A stretch of 64,000 bases of DNA from Hermodice carunculata (taxonomy: Eukaryota > Annelida > Polychaeta > Eunicida > Amphinomidae), in NCBI GenBank assembly GCA_964020975.1, contig OZ026612.1, forward strand, positions 136,840,763 through 136,904,762. Direction: 5' to 3'. Position 1 is the first letter of the stretch. The number at the start of each line of letters is the position of its first letter. Under the pieces are notes generated by a model that was given only the letters and a program-made list of their open reading frames with translations, made no database searches and was not told the origin of the DNA. A program made the position numbers and the translations under genes. Positions 24,253-36,907 of the stretch are shown piece after piece.

Positions 24253-24960
24253 ATCCAAAATCATTGGAGCATGACCACTTGAACAAAATTGGTAGAGACA
24301 GACCCAAGGTACATTGTCAACAAGTTTGAAATTAATCTGGATGACCATATCAATACATAGGAAATGTAGACAATCGATATATCAACCAAGTCGGTCAAGG
24401 AGACCCATGCTGGAACATTGATGTTGTAGACGCCTGGGCCACCTTGTTACAATACATGGTATATTCTATGCACTTTTACAAAATAAAAAAAGGTTTGGAT
24501 GAGAGTTTGGGGAAGCCAAAAATGTCACTTTCCAGTGCAATCCCCAATGAGCTGCAGTGTAATCAATGAGACTGTTTATATGCATTAACTGATAAGTATC
24601 CAAATTGAAAATTTATTGAAAATCAGAGATGTGGATTATCATCACTTAGTTGAAAATTTTTGGACCCTTCCACATGCTACATTTCCACCAAGTTTCAAAA
24701 GGACTCTAATTAACAGTTTTAGAGAAATTGAAAATAGCTTTGAGACACAAAAAAATCACACACACACCAAAAAAGAAAAGAAATCACAGCACTTCCTGGG
24801 GAATAACTTAAGGTCTAGGGGTTCTCAAAAGTGTCTTTATGCAATTTTGAATCAATTGCCTTGAAGTTCACGGTTTCTGAGACAAAGGATTTTGAAGAGT
24901 TAGCCAAAAAGTGAACAAAATAATAAAAAAAATAAAAATAAAAAATAATACAAACTACAT
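24253..24960 (+). mobile_element. Composite element part, 515-bp core type
   Basis: It directly follows the AAAAA of the previous tail. Phrases such as GGAGCATGACCACTTGAAC, GGTAGAGACAGACCCAAGG and ACATTTCCACCAAGTTTC match the cores at 52203 and 60549. It has neither head nor tail, so it is a fragment, or a continuation into which another element inserted. Confidence 0.55.
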
Positions 24961-25003
24961 ACTTGCAACCCTTTACAGCCCTGAGGCAATGAATGGCTCA
25001 GCA

Positions 25004-25094
25004 TTATAGGTATATCCGTTATAGGTATATCTGTTATAGGTATATCCGTTATAGGTATATCCGTTATAGGTATATCCGTTATAGGTATATCCGT
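25004..25094. repeat. 15-bp tandem repeat, 6 copies
   Basis: The unit TTATAGGTATATCCG is nearly perfect. Being a multiple of three it gives an open DIPIT-type peptide on the minus strand, which is an artefact. Confidence 0.93.
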
Positions 25095-25619
25095 GTACAT
25101 GTTGCATGGGAACAGGCTAGTAATACAGCCTTTAACTGATGTGTGATGAACATAACCATTAAGACATTTGTCAGCTACTGACTCACAGTGTGCATGATAT
25201 CAGCACCAGATTATGACAGAACAGATACATGGACAGCACACAATGATGAAACTTTCCAAGCCCTAGCCTATGGTAACTCCTAGCCTATGGTAACTGAGCA
25301 AGTGCAGTTCTGTCCTTCAAATACCTTTCACTGAAATTAGAGATATAGGCATGATTAATAAATCTCTGTTCCATATGGCCCTGCAATAATTCATTTAAAA
25401 ATATTTTAGTCATTTACACATTTCTCCAGCCAATATTCAATAAACATTAGCATTTGGCTAATGGTCAGGGCCATCCCTGATTGAAGCATAAATAGTATTG
25501 CACAAGTGCTCCCAAATGATACACTTAACTTGTGAAAAAGTGCAAGATTTCGGCAGACAACTAGACATACCTTCAATGCAAAGTGTTGACTGAAGGGTCC
25601 ACCAGGAAAAAAATCTGCC
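25095..25619. other. Unassigned DNA
   Basis: Contains one short direct repeat (CCTAGCCTATGGTAACT, about 25263-25293). Nothing else was seen. Confidence 0.35.
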
Positions 25620-26225
25620 ATTTACTCAAATAAGGTCATCGTGACACCAAAATCTAATCAGTTCATCTTGCCTGGTAAGATTATCATACTGCCAAATCTG
25701 AGCAAAATACATTGAGGCATTCTGTAGATATTGCTGTAACGATAATGTGCACATCTGGATGGACCGAATTGGGACGGATAACCCAAAAACATGAACAGTC
25801 CCCAAAATGTGAACAAAATACATGGAAGCATTCTGGAGAAACTGTGGTAACAAGCGCTAAAGAACATATAATTAGGCTGCTATTTGCTCAAATTAGGTCA
25901 TGGTGACACCAAAATCTAATCAGTTCATTTTGGCATGCTAGAAAAGCACACTGCCAAATTTTGGCAAAATACATTGGAGCACTCTGAAGATATTACGGTA
26001 ACAAGCCCTAATGAGCACATAATTAGTCTGCCATTTGCTCAAATTAGGTCATGATGACACCGAAATCTAATCAGTTCATCTTGGCATACTACATAGGCAC
26101 ACCACCAAATTTGAGCCAAATACATGGAGGCATTCTGTAGGTTTCATGGTAATGAGAATGTGCACATCGGGACGGACATAAGGACAGACAGACAACCCGA
26201 AAACATAGAGGGTCCCCCCCATGGG
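25620..26225 (+). mobile_element. Composite element with ~150-bp core units
   Basis: A unit with ATTTGCTCAAATTAGGTCAT and ACACCAAAATCTAATCAGTTC recurs; the two cleanest copies start at 25882 and 26033 (151 bp apart), with an earlier one at 25620. The right side has a GGACGGAC...GGACAGACAGAC run followed by AACCCGAAAACATAG and a C run. This is the same layout as other composite elements but a different core sequence. Confidence 0.55.
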
Positions 26226-27254
26226 CTGGACCCTTAAAAATGGTTTTCATCTTTGATGTGATCAGGCCACACTGATTTCCTGCACAAAAAACAATATCTT
26301 GTAACACTGAGATGAAAATAAGATTGTGCATGCAACTGTAAATTATTATTGTACATGTGTACCTTGGGGACTATATCCTTACATCAAACGTGAGTGTCAA
26401 CTATGCTGAACTTCATCACTGAATCTGCCTCTTTAGGCCAGTAATATTTATGGCCTTGCTTCTTACATGTGTAGTGTACTAGGGAACTAGACAAGCTGTT
26501 CACAGCTGTGTATGTACCTAAGGCAGCTCAAGACAATAGCACCTACATCCAGTGATTTGGTCTGACATTATCGACCAGGCCTAATATGGTAGATACCCCA
26601 GCACTTTGATGAATCACGGTTTTAAGTAAATTTAGGTTATATTATATTTTCAAACTCACATTGGGATATATCTACTCTTACTGTATAACTTGTGTGCATG
26701 TTCAGTAATCTGCTGTGTCAACCCTTTCCCTTAAATACTGATGTGTGGATCTAAAATGTAGTTTTGCCTTGTTTCAGCTTGGTCCACCATAGGTATTGAA
26801 TCAAAACTAATGACATTGCAGCAACACAGTGGCATCTATGTGAATGTATGACACCAGGGCGGAGATGATGTCCTTGTAAGCCAATAAACAGCAACACATG
26901 TTACAATCACCAAGTAATATATGGCAACCACCAAACCCTTTGAAGAAATCTTTGGGGACAACAGAAACATTTTATTGGGCTAAATTGGAAGCTGACGCTA
27001 TATAGTCCATGAGCCCCTACCATTACTGTAGCCGCTGGCAATCCCCTTGACCAATCAACTGGCTACCAACAAAATTCATGTTTGGGTTTTGCAAGGAATT
27101 TCCACATTAACTGTCCTGATGAGTAAAATGTAACTATCCAAGTGGATATATTCTTCAAATCTGAAGATAATTCATAATATGCAAAGCCACATATGAGTAT
27201 AGTGCATGACAAGGTGACAGATAACACAATCTGGGGCAGCAAGGAGCAGGCTCT
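26226..27254. other. Unassigned DNA
   Basis: No arrays, element ends or coding pattern were recognised. Confidence 0.35.
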
Positions 27255-28010
27255 AAAGCACATCTAGTATCACTGTAAATAAGGTTACAAATCCACATCT
27301 TGTATCACTGTAAGTAAGTTTACAAATCCACATCTTGTATCACTGTAAATAAGGTTACAATTCCACATCTTGTATCACTGTAAATAAGGTTACAATTCCA
27401 CATCTTGTATCACTGTAAATAAGGTTACAAATCCACATCTTGTATCACTGTAAATAAGGTTACAAATCCACATCTTGTGTCACTGTAAATAAGGTTACAA
27501 ATCCACATCTTGTATCACTGTAAATAAGGCTACAAATCCACATCTTGTATCACTGTAAATAAGGTTACAATTCCACATCTTGTATCACTGTAAATAAGGT
27601 TACAATTCCACATCTTGTATCACTGTAAATAAGGTTACAAATCCACATCTTGTATCACTGTAAATAAGGTTACAAATCCACATCTTGTATCACTGTAAAT
27701 AAGGTTACAAATCCACATCTTGTATCACTGTAAATAAGGTTACAATTCCACATCTTGTATCACTGTAAATAAGGTTACAATTCCACATCTTGTATCAAAG
27801 GAAATAAGCTTTCAAATGCATATCTTTTATATCAGAGTAAATGTGGCTTAAAACACACATCTTTTGTATGAGAGTAAATGTGGCTTCAAATCCGGATATT
27901 TTATCACAATAAATACAGTTTCAAATGCAATTCTCTAATCACAGAAAATAGAGCTAAATTCAAAGGCAAACATCTTTTATCAAAGACAATTACAGCTGCA
28001 AATGCACATA
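27255..28010. repeat. 35-bp minisatellite with a decaying right edge
   Basis: About fifteen near-identical 35-bp units (CACATCTTGTATCACTGTAA, then ATAAGGTTACAA(A/T)TC) run to about 27796. Beyond that four to six progressively diverged units continue to about 28010. Internal variants alternate between TACAAATCC and TACAATTCC in blocks. Confidence 0.92.
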
Positions 28011-29577
28011 TAATATTTTTCATTCTGGTCTTTATATATGAAATCAACATCCCAGTGAGTATCATGAATCAATAAATTGGAGACCTTAGTCTGAATTTAC
28101 AGGGGCTAATTTCTGCACAGTGTGTTAGCCCTGTACCTTTATGATCTTAACTGTACCCTGTGCACTGATCAGCCATTAACATTATCATACAGTTTGTCCA
28201 CAGGACGTTGACACAAACAAAGCTGATACCAATGACCATGTACATTTGCACAATTACATATATCTTTGCCTTTTTGTTCTTTATATGGTTAAAAAAATAG
28301 ATCAAAGTCACAAAAACTGTTTTAACCACAAAGAGGGTTGCTGTAGGATCAATGGTGCTCTATATGCTGTAAATACTATGGTTCCTTCCTTGACAGGCCA
28401 ACCTCATGTCCAAATTGTTCCATGATAATAACTCTTTTCAATATATTTTACCTGAATTTAGCCACTACTCAGAGAGACATGTACGGGTAAGAGGCTCCAA
28501 AACATGTTGAGTAGTTATATACCCACTGAAGACCCTTTAATTTATTTGGGCTGATACAGCCTATGTCAAAATTTTACAGAGTAACGTGTGCAATATGGAC
28601 AACAGTACTTCCATATGTATATAGGTTAGACAGGGACAGGTTTGCTTCTGGAAAGTAAAGAGTTTGGACTGCAGAATAGGGTAATGACTACAGGGAAGTG
28701 GTTCTGAGCAAAAAGACACAAATACAATTATTATTATCACAGAATAACCAGCTTTGTCGCACTTCTATCCATAAATGCTGGTGACATCCACTTAAAACTA
28801 AGAATACCAACTGCACATGTCATTGCAACGAGTTTCCAAGTGACTTGGTCCCACTTTTCTGAGTAAAACACTTTGCAGTCAAAGTCCCAATAAATCTGTG
28901 ACCTGGGTCTCCCATGCAATATACTGGGGTCACATGCACTAGGATGACTCAACATCCACATATCTTCATGTTATGTATGACAGCAACCCATGTTTTTGCA
29001 GTTTTATAGCCAACCATTGTCAGGACAGGAAATATGTATCAATTCCAAACTGACTTCATAGGGCATACTTTACCTAGATTTTTTACTACACATGGGAAAA
29101 ACAGGTTATTGGATCTGATTTGACTGACAGAAGCAAATTAATTGTGGCTCTGTGCATAAGAGGCTCACTATGACTCACCTCACACGCCAAGAGCAGAAGT
29201 GTATTTTTCAATGGGTCTTGTCAGACCCCTTACCCTAAACCAGTTTGAGGTAAAATTAAACAAATGTACATGTGCATGTACATGTACATCATGGATTCTC
29301 TATATCATTATATAATCAGGAAATAACAATGGCACCACTAAATGTACATTTGCTGGATACTGCACAAGTCCAGCTACATTTCTGTTAATTTGAAAAGACG
29401 ACATCATGTGATATGGGCGGAAATGCAAAAAATTACAAAAACACTAAAAAATTAATTAAAACAAATCAAAAAACAAATTGCAACCCCCAGTTGCACAAAT
29501 TAAGGTCTTGAGTACACACCATGTTCCCATGGAATTTCGAACAATTTGCCTGGAGTCAGCAAAAAGGACAAATTCAG
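28011..29577. other. Unassigned DNA
   Basis: A GGGCTAATTTCTG word near 28103 matches the one near 1978. Otherwise there is nothing recognisable. Confidence 0.35.
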
Positions 29578-31985
29578 AAACAAGAGGCCCATGGGTCTAA
29601 TGCTCTGCTAACATATAATCTGATGGCCATCACCAAAAACTCATTTCCTGAAATACATTCCCCCCCGTGACCCTGACAAACCAGTCAAGGTCATTCATGA
29701 TGCAACATCAAACTTCAACATGTGCACAGACTTGTAGTACATTTGAAACCTTTCCCCCTAATTCTTATCAACAACTGAATTAAGGGACCTTTTCTCAAGC
29801 ACCTAATGACCTTAAAAATAAGTCACAATCACACAACATATTACAAAATTCGACCACTGCCCTGTAAGTTTTGCAGTTCCATCTAAATTTATTATGTCAC
29901 GGACAGCACAATAAAATTATTTTCTGACATATATCCCCTGTGACCTTGAGAAAGTAGGTCAAGGTAACTCATATTATGCAATACCTAACATCTATACATG
30001 AGACACATTTGATATTGTTAGCCTTCTTATTTCTCAACATGTAAAATGTTGCCTCATTTACTATGTCCTTAATGATCTTCAAAATATATGAAGACTAGAT
30101 GTAATAGCGGTGCTTGCGGGGACCGCCGTATACAAACATGGTACAGTTTAGGGCAGTAACTATTGCTGCATGCTAGAAGTTTACCCCTCTAATAAGGTCA
30201 CATTTCCAGTGCATTTGGGGTGGCCTCAGTAGAAGGAAAATTACTTCAGCAGGAACAGTGTCTTACTTTAGGAAATGTCTGACCTTGGACATTCTGTAAA
30301 CTGACCTTGGATACGAGTTCCAAGCCAGCTATATACAGAAATAAATGGTTGAAGAAAAAATCCAGCATCCAGAAGCAAATAAGCTTAAAAAATTCAGTGA
30401 ATGTGGAGACACTGAATTTTACACAAGTGGCTGTGTCACCTTGAGAAATGGGTCAAGGTCACTCCTATTCAAACTTAACCATGGCCCTATAGAGGACTAT
30501 AATCATGTACAATACAAAACGCATACATGAAAAAGTTTATAAATTATTGTGCAGACGCAGAATTTCACAAAAGTGGCTGCGAGACATTGGGAATTAGGTC
30601 AAAGTCACTCATGTTTGAACTATACCTTGGCTTGATAGAAAACTATAATGATGTGCATATGAAAGCTCTAGCTCAAAAACTTCACACGTTACTGTGTGGA
30701 TACCATATTCATTAATGTGGCTATGTGCCCTTCAGAATTGGGTCAAGGTCACCTATCTTTAAACTTGACTAAGCCCTTACAGGGGGCTATAATCTTGTGC
30801 AATAACAAAGCCCTATCTCAGAAGCTTCTCAAGTTATCATGCACACACCAAATGTGGCTCTGTGACATTGGAAATTGTGTCAAGGTCACCTGACTTTGAA
30901 CCTGACCTAGCCCTTAAAGAGGACAATAATCCTTTTCAATATGAAAACCCTAGCTGAAAAACTGTTTAAGTTATAATGGAGTAATGATCTAGATGGATGG
31001 ATGCACGCACGGAACTGGTGATTACCATAGGGGACTCGCCTTTGGCAGTTCCCTAATTACCCATTTTTTTTTTTAATTTGAACATTGACCTAATACATAT
31101 TCAGTGTAAATTTAGAAGTTCCATCTCATTTCATAATCAAAATAATGAATTAATGTACTTTTGATACTTGATTATGCTAGTTCCACAGAATACCACCAGT
31201 GGCACCACCATGACCTCACATGGATTTGGTGTAAATTTAGAAGTTGCATCTCATTTCATAATAAAAATAATGGATATAATACTTTTTATGGCATGTAATG
31301 CTAGTTCCACTCCAGCAGCACCACTATGACCTTACACATTATATACTTTTTTTCCATATAATCTTTCTGTAAAGGTATATTGACACATGCACAAGTTCAG
31401 ACGTATAGTGACCATAGAAAAAAATTATTTCCTGAAATGTGTTCATTCTGTGACCTTGAAAAAGGAGGCCAAGGTCATCCATATTATGCAACATAAAACT
31501 TCTACATATGATACACATTTGTGGTAAGTTTGGTAACATTACATTTATTCTTTCTCAACATCATGAATTATATTATGTTTTCAATACCTTTTGGTTCATA
31601 TCTAAGATTCTATAATACTGTTGGGGCACCACCAAATTTCATTGTATTTTAGTCTTTTTGCCTGATTGACACTTCTACTAAGTTTCGAGATGATTGATGC
31701 AAACCTTTTTCAAAAATACAGCATTTTAAAAATTGTCCTATTTTGGCATAAACATGACATCATATTATAGGTGGTGCCACCAATATCAATCTTAGCCTAG
31801 ATTTGTAAACCTTTTGTGAGTCCTGAAAGTTATATGGGACTAACATGAAAACATGAAAACAGTTGACTGTATTATGTTCACAAGCAAAAGTTTACAAACA
31901 GACAGATGGACTAACAGTGAGATGGAAGGACAGACAGGAGTGATTATGTAAGCTTTACAATCTACAGTAACCACAGCTTAAAATA
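29578..31985 (+). mobile_element. Composite element, interrupted by a nested one
   Basis: The head is AACAAGAGGCCCATGGGTCT followed by AATGCTCTGCTAAC, with the AGGCCCATGGG(C/T)CT hairpin. The right end has GACAGACAGATGG-type sequence, then GTAAGCTTTACAATCTACAG and CCACAGCTTAAAA, a degenerate version of the hairpin-plus-A tail. GGTGGCACCACC-type core text flanks both sides of a different element at 30091-31057. Non-coding. Confidence 0.6.
30091..31057 (+). mobile_element. Nested composite element, GGGGACC ends, ~145-bp cores
   Basis: It starts AAGACTAGATGTAATAGCGG followed by TGCTTGCGGGGACCGCC and ends ATAGGGGACTCGCCTTTGGC followed by AGTTCCCTAATTA. Four core units anchor at about 30435, 30581, 30725 and 30862, the same unit type as 19779-21595. 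A GGATGGATGCACGCACGG run precedes the tail. Different heads and tails on the same core suggest core exchange between families. Confidence 0.6.
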
Positions 31986-33008
31986 CACAAATCAATGAAG
32001 TGTGACCATTTGACCAAACTTGGTACAGCTGTGGCCAATCACTCTACAGCCCTACCAGTGGTTTTGTGATGTCAAAAATGAGAAATTGTTGATATGGATG
32101 GGGAACAGCTGACAAGGTACAGATTGCTACACCATTCTACAGAGACAACTGACTGATACATTAGTTAAATTCAGGCTTTGTTCTTAACAATCTTAGGCCA
32201 GCCTTAAAAATATTTCTGTTTTGTATAACAAGGCCTTGAAAAATTTGATTTTTTAATTTTTTTTTTTTTTAAACTACACATACCTACTACATATTACTGC
32301 AATATGGGCATCATGCCAGTACGGGGACTGATGGACTTAGTATTGATACAAGATAAACAAGATTCCAGGTTCAAAATTTTTTATTAAATCTGTATTAAAG
32401 CAAGAGACTGCCACAGATGAGGTTGTAGCAGGACAATATATGCTTCAGGCTGGTTTGCTGGCGCTGAGACAGAGTAGCCCTACTGTAAATACACCTCGGC
32501 TTGGCTTGAATTGGGGTGGGTCTTTTGCTATTTTAAACATGTACATGTACAGGGCTTCAAGAAACAAAGGATTAGTGTAATTATAAAGTTGTCCTTTTTT
32601 AAAAATATCACAGAAGAAAAAGAGTAAGATATCAAATACAAATGTGCAGTTTTAATTTTCACTTGACAACAGCAGGGGAGGGGAGGGGTGTATGATGAGG
32701 GTTCCGAGAGTAAATATTACAAGTCATGAACACACCTCTTTTGTGTGTATGTGCAGGGACGTGGATTAAGAGTTTTATTGCTCAATGGTCAAGTCAGATT
32801 TAATCTCGGGCAATTTAAAATTAATAGGTACTTGCCCAGTCGGGCAACCAACTTTTTTTTCGCTGGGAACTCTATTCCTCAATTTTTCATGACACAGTTG
32901 GAAGTTGCAGTTGTTTGCAAGGCTGGCTACGGGGGGGGGGGGGGGGGGGAAGGAGGGTCTAATCACTTAAAAAATTAGAGCTTTCGTAGCACGCGCGTGG
33001 GGCGCCGA
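31986..33008. other. Unassigned; poly-G tract
   Basis: At its left edge some core-like text continues (GTGTGACCATTTGACC). A run of about 19 G occurs at 32931-32949. No gene is supported. Confidence 0.35.
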
Positions 33009-34064
33009 TATTTGATTTGATTTTGATTTGATTTTGTTTGGTGCAAGCCAGGTTACATAAAATCATAATACATCGAAATAAAATCAAAAGTAATATCACA
33101 GTGTAACATAACTAAAAAGAACACAAGAGGTAGTTATGCACAGTACACAAGACAATGTCAGGTTAAAATAAATAAAATATACATATAATGTTGTCACATA
33201 AAGAACATGGCAGCACAGGGTACATAAAATGCACGATAAAAATAGATTACTCTTAAACAAATTATAAAATTGGCCAGCACCAGGATAGCCCAAGAAAGCT
33301 GGATAAAAATCCTTGCTTATTTCCATTGGGGTCCCTTGTATAAGAATATAAATGTGTACATTAAAAATTAAACACTTTAAATAAAATGTATCTTTCTTGG
33401 TATAAAAGTAATAATATTTTGGTAAAAGTCACTAAATTAGGGATCACAGTAATACCCAAGTGTGTATCTATCAGCTCTCTAGAGAGCACTTATAATATGG
33501 CAGGAATCAATACTGTAACACAAATTCATCATTTTCTCTTTCAAAGGCTTTTGAGGCTAAGTGTTTTTTCAAATTTAGTTTAAATCCTGATTTGTTGGTT
33601 ATTGCTTTTACATATGAGGGAAGTTTGTTCCATTCTGTGATGGCTGTATAATAAAAAGTTGAAGATTCGAGAGTTTTGGTTATGGTGGGGACAAAGTAAT
33701 TGTGCTCATGATTCCTACTGTTATGGTGGTGATTTTCTGAAATTTTGGAAAACTTGTGAGTCATGTAGGCTGGGGCAGTATTATTAGCGATTCTAAATAC
33801 ATGATTGAGTTTAAGTTGTTTCACTCTGTCTTCCACGTTTAGTAAGCCTATGCTGTTGAGTTCCGTTTGGCCTATATGTTCTCTGGGACCTTTATTAAGA
33901 ATGAATCTGGCTATCTTGTTTTGCATGATTTGAAGTTTCCTTTTTAGATTTTTATAGGTGATAATAATCGCTAATTGATAACCATTCCAAGTTTTAACAA
34001 TTAGTTGTTCCGCAGTTGTATTCATCAGAACTTTATCTCTGTCAACACAAGCAGACATTTTCAC
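33009..34064 (-). pseudogene. 3' part of a LINE (CR1/L2/Jockey-like), open C-terminal frame
   Basis: An uninterrupted 185-codon frame at 33507-34064 (minus) carries the C-terminal region typical of non-LTR reverse transcriptases: LQIMQNKIARFILNKG, then LNSIGLLNVEDRVKQLKL, HVFRIANNTAPAYM, and TEWNKLPSYVKAITN with a final FKLNLKKHL. The palm motifs are absent, so the copy is 5'-truncated at about 34064, as usual for target-primed insertion. Downstream about 470 bases of 3' UTR end in repeats of AAATCAAATC (33009-33040), a microsatellite tail rather than poly-A. The lack of stops suggests a recent insertion. The upstream residues up to about 20 may be flank. Confidence 0.85.
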
Positions 34065-34069
34065 TGTCG

Positions 34070-34985
34070 TACACTACAAACGATTACGTTACGATAGCCA
34101 AGGTACCGGCAGTAATTATCGGTTTGCTGAGCGTGGTCACACTTCTCACCGTCAGTGTGATCTGCCCCAATGATGTCAAAGCAGGGTCAAAATACAATAA
34201 AATTTGCATGGCGAATTCATCTGCAAATTAACATCAAATGCCATTTATCGGTGGGTTCTAACAGTGTTGGAAAAAATAGGTGCCTTGACAGGACTTCCAG
34301 TCACACGCAAGTGACAGCGCGGAGTGGATCTGCGGTGAACTGACCAAGTCTCACGGACTGATTTGGGACACATTCAGCTATTCCCGCTATCCCCTACCTT
34401 TGCGTATTTGCCTGTGACTCCAAATAATTGTTGCAATTAACACTGGAATCTTTATTTACGCATGCTGCAATATAAACAAAGCTTCCCGTTTGTGTGTTCC
34501 CTCCGTAAATTACGACTGATTCACACATGTTCACTGGGCGGAAGCCATGATGAAAACATTGTAACACGAGCCGTGATTGGCTCATTTTTGCATGTGACTC
34601 AATTGACCAATCGGGTGATGTGTTGTGCGTCAGACCACATGGCCAAAGCAGCTGTTTGTGTACAGTTGCAGTAAAGATGTCGACGGTGCACACACTCGAT
34701 TTCTGATTTGAAATATTAAAATTTTCGTTTGAATTTAATTTAGGAACACCTTTTATTGCAAGGAACTTGCCAATACTGTATACGCAAATTTACTACGATG
34801 TACCGATAGCATTCATGGTGGGTACGCAAACGATATGCGTTTACAGAACTGCAAAACGGGGCGGGCGAGTAGCGTTAAATCAAGCCTGAAAAAATTTTTT
34901 TTTTGCACTGTTGAAAAAAATATTCCAACCGCAACGTTTTGCACACACCGGGCGCGTTATACGAAAGAGAAATATTTTTAAGGCT
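34070..34985. promoter_or_regulatory. CpG-enriched tract with opposed CCAAT boxes, possible promoter
   Basis: By my count about 45 CpG fall in roughly 900 bases, whereas flanking repeats have only a few per kilobase. GATTGG near 34575 and CCAATC near 34609 face opposite ways 35 bases apart. An ATG at 34678 (plus) opens only nine codons. No convincing first exon is visible. Depletion of CpG outside and retention inside is what an unmethylated promoter would show; the gene direction is unknown. Confidence 0.4.
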
Positions 34986-35103
34986 GGCCTTATTTGTACT
35001 GAAAGGAATAAGCTTTTTGTAATATTTAGAAGCCAATTGGAACAAACAGTTAGCATTTGGCTATTTGGTGAGTTGATGTTCGGGTGTTCTCTCAGATATG
35101 TAT

Positions 35104-36907
35104 GAACAAGAGGCCCATGAGCCTAATGCTCTGCTGGCACTGTGGCTGTATTGCACCTGTTCATTTCAAAGCTGCGAGTCCTCAAGTGGCTTCTGAACAT
35201 ACAAAGCTTATGCAAATTTAGTGTACAAACTATCCACCAGACGGTACTTCACTCCACATGTAATCATATCTTATTTGTGCAATAACTGTGATGGATATTG
35301 TTGTTTGTGATATGACAACAATGAGTGAGTCTTTAACTTTATGTCCTCAGTGACCATGGGACAGAAGATCAAGGTAACCCAGATTATGTAATATAAGAGG
35401 CCCACAGGCCTGGTGTTGTGCTGCCATTGCCATTGATGTCCAAGCTACACTATGCCATTACAAAATCACCTCTTTCAACTTTACAGGCATGGTGACCTCA
35501 CAAAAATAGGTCAAGGTCACTGATATTACATAACATTCTACCTTTGGACATTTTTAGGTATGCTATAAATTTAGCAAGCTAAATCTAATTACTTTTCAAG
35601 ATATGGAATTTTGTATCTTAGAACACACTTTGGCTCATGATTTCCGTCAAATTATGGGTGGCACCATATATTAGTATCATTAGCAACTTAGACTTTGACC
35701 TCCCCCACAATCCCATCTAATTTGGTGAAGATCTGCCACAAATTAAAGATGCTAGAGTGTTTACCAGATTTTCATATTTTGACTCCTATATTGCATAATA
35801 TTGCAGGTGGCTCCACCAATATCTAAAATGAACCTAGATTTTTATACCCCATATAGGTCCTCAAAATTATATTGGGCTAACTGAAAACCATGGACAGTAC
35901 TGCAGTCACCAGATTTTCACATGTTGACCTGTATATTACCTAATACTGTAGGTGGCGCCACCAACATTAATGTTGACAAAGATTTTCATGCACTTTACAA
36001 CTCATAAACCTTATATGGGCCTATCTAAAAAAAATTGTGGGTGCTGAACATTCATGAGATGACCCCTTAATTTAAACTGGCCATTTGACCTTGACTTTCA
36101 ACTTGAATTAAAAAATTGTTATGTTCAAAATATGCACCCAACATCCAGCTTTCCATACATAGTCTGTTTGTTCTAAACAGATAATAACTTTTTGAGTTAT
36201 TGATGAAAAACAATAAACTTGGACAAGTGCCAGAGTTCATAGTTACTGGGTCACAGTGACCCAAAAAGTAGGTCACCATGTACAATTTTATGTATTATGT
36301 AATCAAGTGCAATTTTGATCTGGAGGCTCAATTCTCTTTGCCATTGATGTCCAAGCTACACATTGCCATAACAAAATCACCTTTTCAACTTTACAGGCAT
36401 GGTGACCTCATGACAATTGGTCACGGTCACTGATACCATGTGACCTTCTACCTTTGGCCATAGTCTATACATCCTATAAATTTGGCAAGTCCAATCCAAT
36501 TACTTTTCCAAATATGGAATTTTACATCTTAAAACACAGTTTGGCTTATAATTTCCATCAAATTATAGGTGGTGCCACTAGTATCATTGGCAACTTAGAC
36601 TTGACCTCCCCCACAATCTCACCAAATGTGGTGAAGATCCACCAAAAATTTAAAGATGATAGAGTGTTCACAGGATTTTCACATTTTGACCCCTATATTA
36701 CATAGTAATGTAGGTGGTGCCACCAGTACCAAAAGGGTCCAAGATTTTCATACTCCCTATAAGTGATGAAAGTTATATTGGGCTAACTTGATAACTGTGG
36801 ACGGTATCGCACTTACCAGCAAAAGTTTACGGATGGATGGATGGATGGATAGACATGAGTGGTGGCATAAGCCCTGCAACCTTAGGTCAGCAGAGCTATA
36901 AAAAGGT
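35104..36907 (+). mobile_element. Composite element, AGGCCCATGAGCC head, two ~900-bp cores
   Basis: The head is AACAAGAGGCCCATGAGCCT followed by AATGCTCTGCTGGC. A second head-like AAGAGGCCCACAGGCCTGG lies at 35395. The core beginning CCATTGATGTCCAAGCTAC occurs at about 35436 and 36340, some 900 bp apart. The tail is a GGATGGATGGATGGATAG run, then TAAGCCCTGCAACCTTAGG, TCAGCAGAGCTATAAAAA. The head word CTCTGCTG is the inverse of the tail word CAGCAGAG. Non-coding; all frames in it are short. Confidence 0.65.

Noticed and set aside
27255-27800. Regularly spaced direct repeats that might suggest a CRISPR array
   Set aside because: The 35-bp units are contiguous with no unique spacers, in clearly eukaryotic DNA. 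It is a minisatellite.
34016-34231. 71-codon frame with a hydrophobic stretch (VPAVIIGLLSVVTLLTV)
   Set aside because: It overlaps the LINE 5' truncation point and lacks any other gene signal, so it is probably chance.
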